Below are positions 5,419 through 9,589 of a stretch of DNA of 9,589 nucleotides, one piece after another. The stretch spans positions 1 through 9,589 of the forward strand of contig JASIBJ010000759.1 of assembly GCA_030045215.1 (NCBI GenBank). Reading direction: 5' to 3'. The notes beneath the pieces are model-generated. The model did no database searches. It was not told the DNA's origin and saw nothing but the letters and a program-made list of their open reading frames with translations. The translations under genes and the position numbers were made by a program. Origin of the DNA: Streptosporangiaceae bacterium (GTDB lineage: Bacteria > Actinomycetota > Actinomycetes > Streptosporangiales > Streptosporangiaceae). Every line of letters begins with the position of its first letter. The stretch's first letter is position 1.

Positions 5419-7104
5419 TCAGCTCTTCGTGGCGTTGTAGAGGAAGATGTGCCCGATCGCCGTCGGGTAGGCGCCGGTAACCGTCGTCGCGGTGGCGGTC
5501 AGGTAGTTGTAGAAGTAGGCGTAGATGATCGGCGTCTCGTTCAGCAGCAGCGTCTCGATCTGGCCGGCTAGCGAGCGCTGCGTGCTCAGGTCGACGGCCG
5601 CGATGTACTGTGCGGACAGCTTGTCGTACTGGGCGTTGTTAAAGTGGGCCGCGTTCCACGACCCGGTGCCGGTCTTGGCGTTGATCGTCTGCAGCGGTGC
5701 GGTCAGGAACACGTTGGGCACGCTGCGGTGACCGTAGTCGACCAGGCTCATCGTGGCGTCCAGCCAGTTGGAGCTGCCGAACTCGGCCGAGCCGTAGTAG
5801 GCCGTCTCCGACTGTATCTTCACCGCGATATCCACGCCGATGGCCTTAGCCGACTGCGCCACGATCTGCGCGAAATCCGGGATCTCCAGCAAGTCGACGC
5901 CGATGAGCTGCGTGGAGAAGCCGCTGGCGTGCCCGGCCGCAGCCAGCAGCGACTTTGCTTTCGCGATGTCCTGGGCGCGCTGCGGGACGGTGGTGTTGGT
6001 GGAGGGGAAGACGGGCGCGAACGGGCTGTCGTTGCCGAGATCGGCGTAGCCCTTGAACAGCGCGGTGATGATCGCTGGCCGGTTGAGCGTCAGCGCGACG
6101 GCCTGGCGGACCCTGGGGTCGGTAAACGGCGCGACGTCGCAGCGCATGGACAGCTCACGGTGCGCGCTCGACTTCAGCTTGATCACGTTGTAACCGCCGG
6201 AGAGCAGCTGCTCGCCGCCGGTAACCGAGAACTGACCGAGGACGTCGATCGTCCCGCTGACGAGGGCGCTGATGCCCGCGGGCTCGCTGGCGTAGAACGT
6301 GAAATTGGTGCCGGCCGGCTTTGCCTTCGTGCCCCAGTACTTGTCGTTGCGGGCGAATGTCGCGCCGGTGTTGACCGTGTAGGTCTTCATCACGAACGGG
6401 CCGGTGCCGATGAACGAGCTCTGCCACTTAGCCGGGCTGTAGCCGCTCGGCAGGATGATCATGTTGTAGTTGTCGGAGGACGTCAGGTACGGGAAGTTGC
6501 CGTTCGGCGCCTCGAGGTGGAACTCCACGGTGTAGTCACCGGTCTTGACCACTCCGGATGGGTCAAGCACGCCGCCGAGGGCCGACAGCGCGTTCCCGCC
6601 GGTCTTGGTGTTGCTCTGTAGCTGATAGGTGTACACGACGTCGTCGGCGGTGAGCGGCTGCCCGTTGCTGAACGTGACCCCTTGGCGGATGTTAAAGGTC
6701 CATACGTCCGCGGTGGAGTTGGACGACCAGCTCGTGGCCAGCTGGGGCTGGAGCGTCAGGGTCTGGTCGGAGAACGTGAGGTACTCGCCCGTCTGGCCGA
6801 GCATGTCCAGGCCGCCCTGGTCATCGATCGTGATCGGGTTGATGGCGCCGGACGGCGTCGTGATCCCGACGTTGATCGTCACGTTTGACGCGACGGCCTT
6901 GCTCGAGGAACTCGGAGCAGGGCTCGACGAGCCGCAGGCGGCCAGGATGCCGCCAAGTACCGGTGCCGATATGCCGACGAGGGCGCCGCGGCGCAGCAGT
7001 TCGCGCCGGGACATCCGGCCGGCGACGAACTCATCGATGACATGGTTGGCGACCTCGTTCTGGCCCGCCCGCAGGCGGCTGAGCTGGTCATTATGTTGCG
7101 TCAC
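5419..7104 (-). CDS. ABC importer substrate-binding lipoprotein, family 5 (peptide/nickel/opine type)
   Basis: The protein is 561 residues from the GTG at 7104, preceded by GAGGAGG with a 5-base spacer. Earlier in-frame starts would read into the upstream ATPase gene and add about 80 unrelated residues. After a 30-residue cytoplasmic stretch comes a twin-arginine signal MSRRELLRRGALVG (31-44), a hydrophobic segment and the lipobox ILAAC with the lipidated cysteine at C57. A Ser/Pro-rich linker follows, so it is a Tat-exported lipoprotein on the outer membrane face. The SBP_bac_5 fold is clear from QLATSW, WTFNIRQGVTFSNGQPLTAD, FARNDKYWG, VRQAVALTLNR and the C-terminal helix region. It captures the ligand, likely a peptide or related solute, for the permease/ATPase encoded upstream. 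It is the last gene of the operon, 83 bases after the ATPase stop. Confidence 0.93.
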   Translation of the reverse strand: MTQHNDQLSRLRAGQNEVANHVIDEFVAGRMSRRELLRRGALVGISAPVLGGILAACGSSSPAPSSSSKAVASNVTINVGITTPSGAINPITIDDQGGLDMLGQTGEYLTFSDQTLTLQPQLATSWSSNSTADVWTFNIRQGVTFSNGQPLTADDVVYTYQLQSNTKTGGNALSALGGVLDPSGVVKTGDYTVEFHLEAPNGNFPYLTSSDNYNMIILPSGYSPAKWQSSFIGTGPFVMKTYTVNTGATFARNDKYWGTKAKPAGTNFTFYASEPAGISALVSGTIDVLGQFSVTGGEQLLSGGYNVIKLKSSAHRELSMRCDVAPFTDPRVRQAVALTLNRPAIITALFKGYADLGNDSPFAPVFPSTNTTVPQRAQDIAKAKSLLAAAGHASGFSTQLIGVDLLEIPDFAQIVAQSAKAIGVDIAVKIQSETAYYGSAEFGSSNWLDATMSLVDYGHRSVPNVFLTAPLQTINAKTGTGSWNAAHFNNAQYDKLSAQYIAAVDLSTQRSLAGQIETLLLNETPIIYAYFYNYLTATATTVTGAYPTAIGHIFLYNATKS

Positions 7105-7179
7105 GGAGTCCTCCTCGGAACCTCCATCCGGTGGCGCGCACGCCGCCGGTTCGAATGAACGGAAAGGTCGGCCAGGTGG

Positions 7180-7198
7180 CCGTGTTGTCACGACACGG
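7180..7198. promoter_or_regulatory. Near-perfect palindrome across the ATPase stop codon
   Basis: CCGTGT-TGTCACG-ACACGG has perfect 6-bp arms. Two more inner pairs form after one T/G mismatch. It covers the TGA of the ATPase gene and the first bases of the 83-base gap before the binding-protein gene. It could be an operator, an mRNA processing or stabilising hairpin, or a weak terminator that sets separate levels of the two genes. Confidence 0.35.
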
Positions 7199-9251
7199 TT
7201 CCCGCGCCCTGCAAGCTCGTGAGCTCGTCGATCGGTATGTGGCAGCTGATCAGGTGTCCGGGCTCGGCCTCGGCCAGCGGCGGCTCGGCCGACTCGCAGA
7301 TACCCGAGGACAGCCGACGCGGGCAGCGGGTGTGGAACACGCAACCCGACGGCGGGTCGGCGGCGGACGGGATCTCACCAGACAGCCGGATCCGGCTGCC
7401 GCGAGTGCCATCCAAGCTCGGCACCGCGGACAGGAGCGCCTCGGTGTAGGGGTGATGCGGTCCGCTGAACACTCGCTCGGCCGGCCCCACCTCCATTACC
7501 CGGCCCAGATACAGCACGACGATCCGGTCGGACAGGTATCGGACGAGCCCGAGGTCATGCGAGATGAACAGATAGGTCACCTGCTCCTTCGCCTGCAGGT
7601 CGGCGAGCAGGTTGAGGATGGCGGCCTGGACCGACACGTCCAAGGCCGAGGTCGGCTCGTCGCACACCACGATGGCCGGACCGCCGCCGAAGGCGCGGGC
7701 GATGGCCACCCGCTGCTTGAGGCCGCCGGATAGCTGGCGAGGCCGCAACGCCAGATGCCGCTCCTCCAGGCGGACTGACCTGACCAGGTCCATGAGCCGT
7801 TCTCGCAGCCGCGCGCCCGACAGCCCGGCGAGCTTGACCAGCGGCCTGCTGATGAGACGCCGGACCGTGTGGCGCCGGTTCAGCGCCGAATCCGGATTCT
7901 GGAAGACAATCTGTATTGCCTGCAGCTGCTCGCGGCCGCGGTGCCCGGCGTCCCCCGCGACGGCGTGGCCGCCCAGCTCGACGGTGGCGCCAGGATCCGG
8001 GGAGGTCAGGCCGAGCAGGACCCGCGCCAGCGTGGTCTTGCCGCTGCCCGACTCGCCGACCACGCCGAGCGTCTCGCCGCGCTGCACGGCCAGGCTGACC
8101 CCGCGCAGCGCCTGCACCGGTCCGCCTCTGGGAGCGAAGGTCTTCGACAGATCGCGGATGGTGATGACCGGAGTGGCCCCAGGCTGTGCCGCCGATCGCA
8201 GCTCGACGTCCACGGGCGTGTTGCGAGGAAGGTCAGCAGTTTGCTCATGCCGGTAGCAGCGCGAGGTGTGCCCGTCACCGAGAACGAATGCCGGCGGCGG
8301 AGCCTCACGGCACTGCTCCTCGGTGATGGGGCAGCGGGGCGCGAATACGCAGCCGGGCAGCGTGTGCCCCGGCTGGGGCAGGAAGCCGGGGATCGAGTCC
8401 AGCCGGCCGTGATCCTTGCGCTGGCCGCGGCGCGGTATGCAGCGCAGCAGCCCGACGGTGTAGGGGTGCCTCGGCTCGGCGAAGAGCTGGCTGGCAGGTC
8501 CTTCCTCCACCAGTTCCCCCGCGTACAGCACCCCGACCCGGTCGCACATCTTCGCAATGACGGCCAGGTTGTGGCTGATGAACAGCACCGAGCTATTCAG
8601 CTGCGCGCGCAGGCTGGAGATCAGGTCGAGAACCTCAGCCTCGACCGTCGCGTCGAGTGCGGTCGTCGGCTCGTCCAGGATCAGGAGCGCGGGCTCGGCC
8701 GCGATGGCCATCGCGATCACGACCCGCTGAGCCATGCCGCCCGACAGCTCGTGCGGGTAGCGCTCCATGACCCGCTTCGGGTCGGCGATCTGCACCTTCC
8801 GCAGCATCTCGGCCGATCGTTCGGCGGCGTCGGACTTGCCGAGTCCGGCGATCTCGTAGACCTCGGCGACTTGCCTGCCGACCCGGATCGACGGGTTCAG
8901 CGCCTTGCCCGGCTCCTGGTAGACCATGGAGACGGTGTGCGCGCGCAGATCGCGCAGCTCGGCCGGCCCCATCCGCATAGGATCCGCGCCGTCGATGCGG
9001 ATTGAGCCGGCGCTCACCCGGCCGTTGCGCGGCAGGTACCTGGTCAGCGTCAGGGCGACCGTTGTCTTGCCCGAGCCTGACTCGCCGACCAGCCCGTACG
9101 ACTCGTTCCTGCCGATCTCGAAGGAGACGTTCTTCAGCGCGAGCCGGTCCCGGCCACGGACGCGGTAGGTGACGTCCATGCCCTCGACCAGCAGCGCCGG
9201 CCGTCCGGCGTCGTCGGATCCCTGGTTGGCGGCAGGAGCGAGGGCGGTCAT
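7188..9251 (-). CDS. Fused two-domain ABC ATPase of a peptide-type importer (DppD-DppF / OppD type)
   Basis: The 687-residue protein carries two complete ATP-binding cassettes that power import through the membrane permeases. Half 1 has Walker A GESGSGKTT (56-64), the signature LSGGMAQ (169-175) and Walker B LLILDEP (D193, E194) with H-loop ISHN. Half 2 has Walker A GESGSGKTT (399-407), LSGGLKQ (507-513), VVCDEP (D531, E532) and ISHD. Each half ends in the oligopeptide/dipeptide transporter C-terminal region with four cysteines: C301, C307, C314, C332 and C637, C643, C652, C670. The ATG at 9251 overlaps the permease stop as ATGA, indicating translational coupling; no strong ribosome binding site precedes it. 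An in-frame start upstream would run into the permease gene. The solute is unknown; peptides are the default for this family. Confidence 0.95.
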   Translation of the reverse strand: MTALAPAANQGSDDAGRPALLVEGMDVTYRVRGRDRLALKNVSFEIGRNESYGLVGESGSGKTTVALTLTRYLPRNGRVSAGSIRIDGADPMRMGPAELRDLRAHTVSMVYQEPGKALNPSIRVGRQVAEVYEIAGLGKSDAAERSAEMLRKVQIADPKRVMERYPHELSGGMAQRVVIAMAIAAEPALLILDEPTTALDATVEAEVLDLISSLRAQLNSSVLFISHNLAVIAKMCDRVGVLYAGELVEEGPASQLFAEPRHPYTVGLLRCIPRRGQRKDHGRLDSIPGFLPQPGHTLPGCVFAPRCPITEEQCREAPPPAFVLGDGHTSRCYRHEQTADLPRNTPVDVELRSAAQPGATPVITIRDLSKTFAPRGGPVQALRGVSLAVQRGETLGVVGESGSGKTTLARVLLGLTSPDPGATVELGGHAVAGDAGHRGREQLQAIQIVFQNPDSALNRRHTVRRLISRPLVKLAGLSGARLRERLMDLVRSVRLEERHLALRPRQLSGGLKQRVAIARAFGGGPAIVVCDEPTSALDVSVQAAILNLLADLQAKEQVTYLFISHDLGLVRYLSDRIVVLYLGRVMEVGPAERVFSGPHHPYTEALLSAVPSLDGTRGSRIRLSGEIPSAADPPSGCVFHTRCPRRLSSGICESAEPPLAEAEPGHLISCHIPIDELTSLQGAGTVS

Positions 9252-9589
9252 CCGGCCAGCACCCGCTCGACCGAATCGGCCACCAGGTTGATGGCGATCA
9301 CCAGGGATGCGATCGCCAGTGCCGGGAAGAGCGTCTCCCACCAGTAGCCCGCGCCGATCACGTCGTAGTTGGCGTTGATGTCCGATCCCCAGCTGGGCGT
9401 GGACGGGTCCACACCGAACCCCAGGAACGCCAGCGTGGCCAGCGTGAATATCGCATAGCCGAGCCGGACGGTGAACTCGACCAGCACGGTCGGCATGACG
9501 TTCGGCAGAATCTCCACAAACATCACCCGGAGCCGGCCCTCGCCGAGCAGGCGGGCAGCCGGCAGGTAGTCGAGCTGGCTCTCCACCTG
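9248..9589 (-). CDS. ABC importer permease, DppC/OppC-like, C-terminal part
   Basis: Only the last 113 residues are in the window; the frame is open to the right edge, so the N-terminus is missing. The segment contains the cytoplasmic EAA loop that contacts the ATPase (AARLLGEGRLRVMFVEILP), followed by the DppC-type sequence IFTLATLAFLGFGVDPSTPSWG and the closing helix LFPALAIASLVIAINLVADS. This pattern (FLGFG, PSWG, LFPALAI) is characteristic of the DppC/OppC/NikC subunit of family-5 importers. The stop TGA at 9248-9250 overlaps the ATPase start. A DppB-type partner gene is expected just beyond the edge. Confidence 0.93.
   Translation of the reverse strand, partial: QVESQLDYLPAARLLGEGRLRVMFVEILPNVMPTVLVEFTVRLGYAIFTLATLAFLGFGVDPSTPSWGSDINANYDVIGAGYWWETLFPALAIASLVIAINLVADSVERVLAG

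Noticed and set aside
4267..5571. A 434-codon plus-strand open frame over the regulator start, hydrolase and operon end
   Set aside because: Arg/Ala/Gly-rich translation with no recognisable motif, crossing three genes and a terminator; the hydrolase frame in the same region is clearly the coding one.
5644..6621. A 325-codon plus-strand open frame inside the binding-protein gene
   Set aside because: Antisense to an unmistakable family-5 binding protein and composed of Arg/Gly/Val-rich sequence without a domain.
7148..7165. GGTTCGAAT, resembling a tRNA T-loop
   Set aside because: The flanking bases do not form the 5-bp T-stem, and no acceptor, D or anticodon arm is present upstream on either strand.
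7105..7344. An upstream-extended start for the binding protein (about 80 more residues)
   Set aside because: The extension overlaps the ATPase coding sequence, has no family similarity, and would bury the Tat signal; GTG at 7104 has the strong ribosome binding site.
7869..9005. A 378-codon plus-strand open frame inside the ATPase gene
   Set aside because: Antisense shadow of the two ABC cassettes; no ribosome binding site or domain supports it.

Overview
The window is a GC-rich stretch that reads as chromosomal DNA of an actinomycete (Actinomycetota). The clues are a strong G/C bias at third codon positions, GTG starts, strong purine-rich ribosome binding sites, a Tat-exported substrate-binding lipoprotein and a mycobacterial-style fused oligopeptide ATPase. 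No species can be named from the sequence alone. There is no rRNA, tRNA, CRISPR array, transposase or phage gene. Eight protein genes fill almost all of it, and the two at the window edges are incomplete.

Layout. Positions 1-1194 (minus) hold a family-4 glycosyltransferase cut by the left edge. Divergent from it, 1379-2410 (plus) encodes GDP-mannose 4,6-dehydratase (gmd), apparently from a CTG start codon. The pair suggests synthesis and transfer of a deoxyhexose or mannose-type sugar for the cell envelope or an exported glycan. A hairpin at 2419-2435 separates gmd from a convergent VIT1/CCC1-type metal transporter (2457-3227, minus). A 240-base gap with alternating G and C blocks follows. 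Next is a GlxA-type AraC-family regulator (3468-4442, minus), divergent from a metallo-beta-lactamase-fold hydrolase (4547-5329, plus). A perfect 9-bp inverted repeat lies between those two and is the obvious candidate operator. A long nested stem-loop (5333-5395) ends the hydrolase gene.

The right half (5419-9589, all minus) is the distal part of a peptide/opine/nickel-type ABC importer operon. In transcription order it has the C-terminal end of a DppC-like permease, a fused two-domain ATPase overlapping it by ATGA, and a family-5 substrate-binding lipoprotein with a twin-arginine signal. The missing permease(s) should lie beyond the right edge.

The window looks mostly like ordinary accessory metabolism and transport. 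No clearly new multi-gene system is visible. The observations most worth checking are an internal 60-residue-period duplication in the glycosyltransferase at the left edge, the CTG start of gmd, the regulator/hydrolase operator, the altered metal motif of the hydrolase, and the two matching four-cysteine motifs of the fused ATPase.
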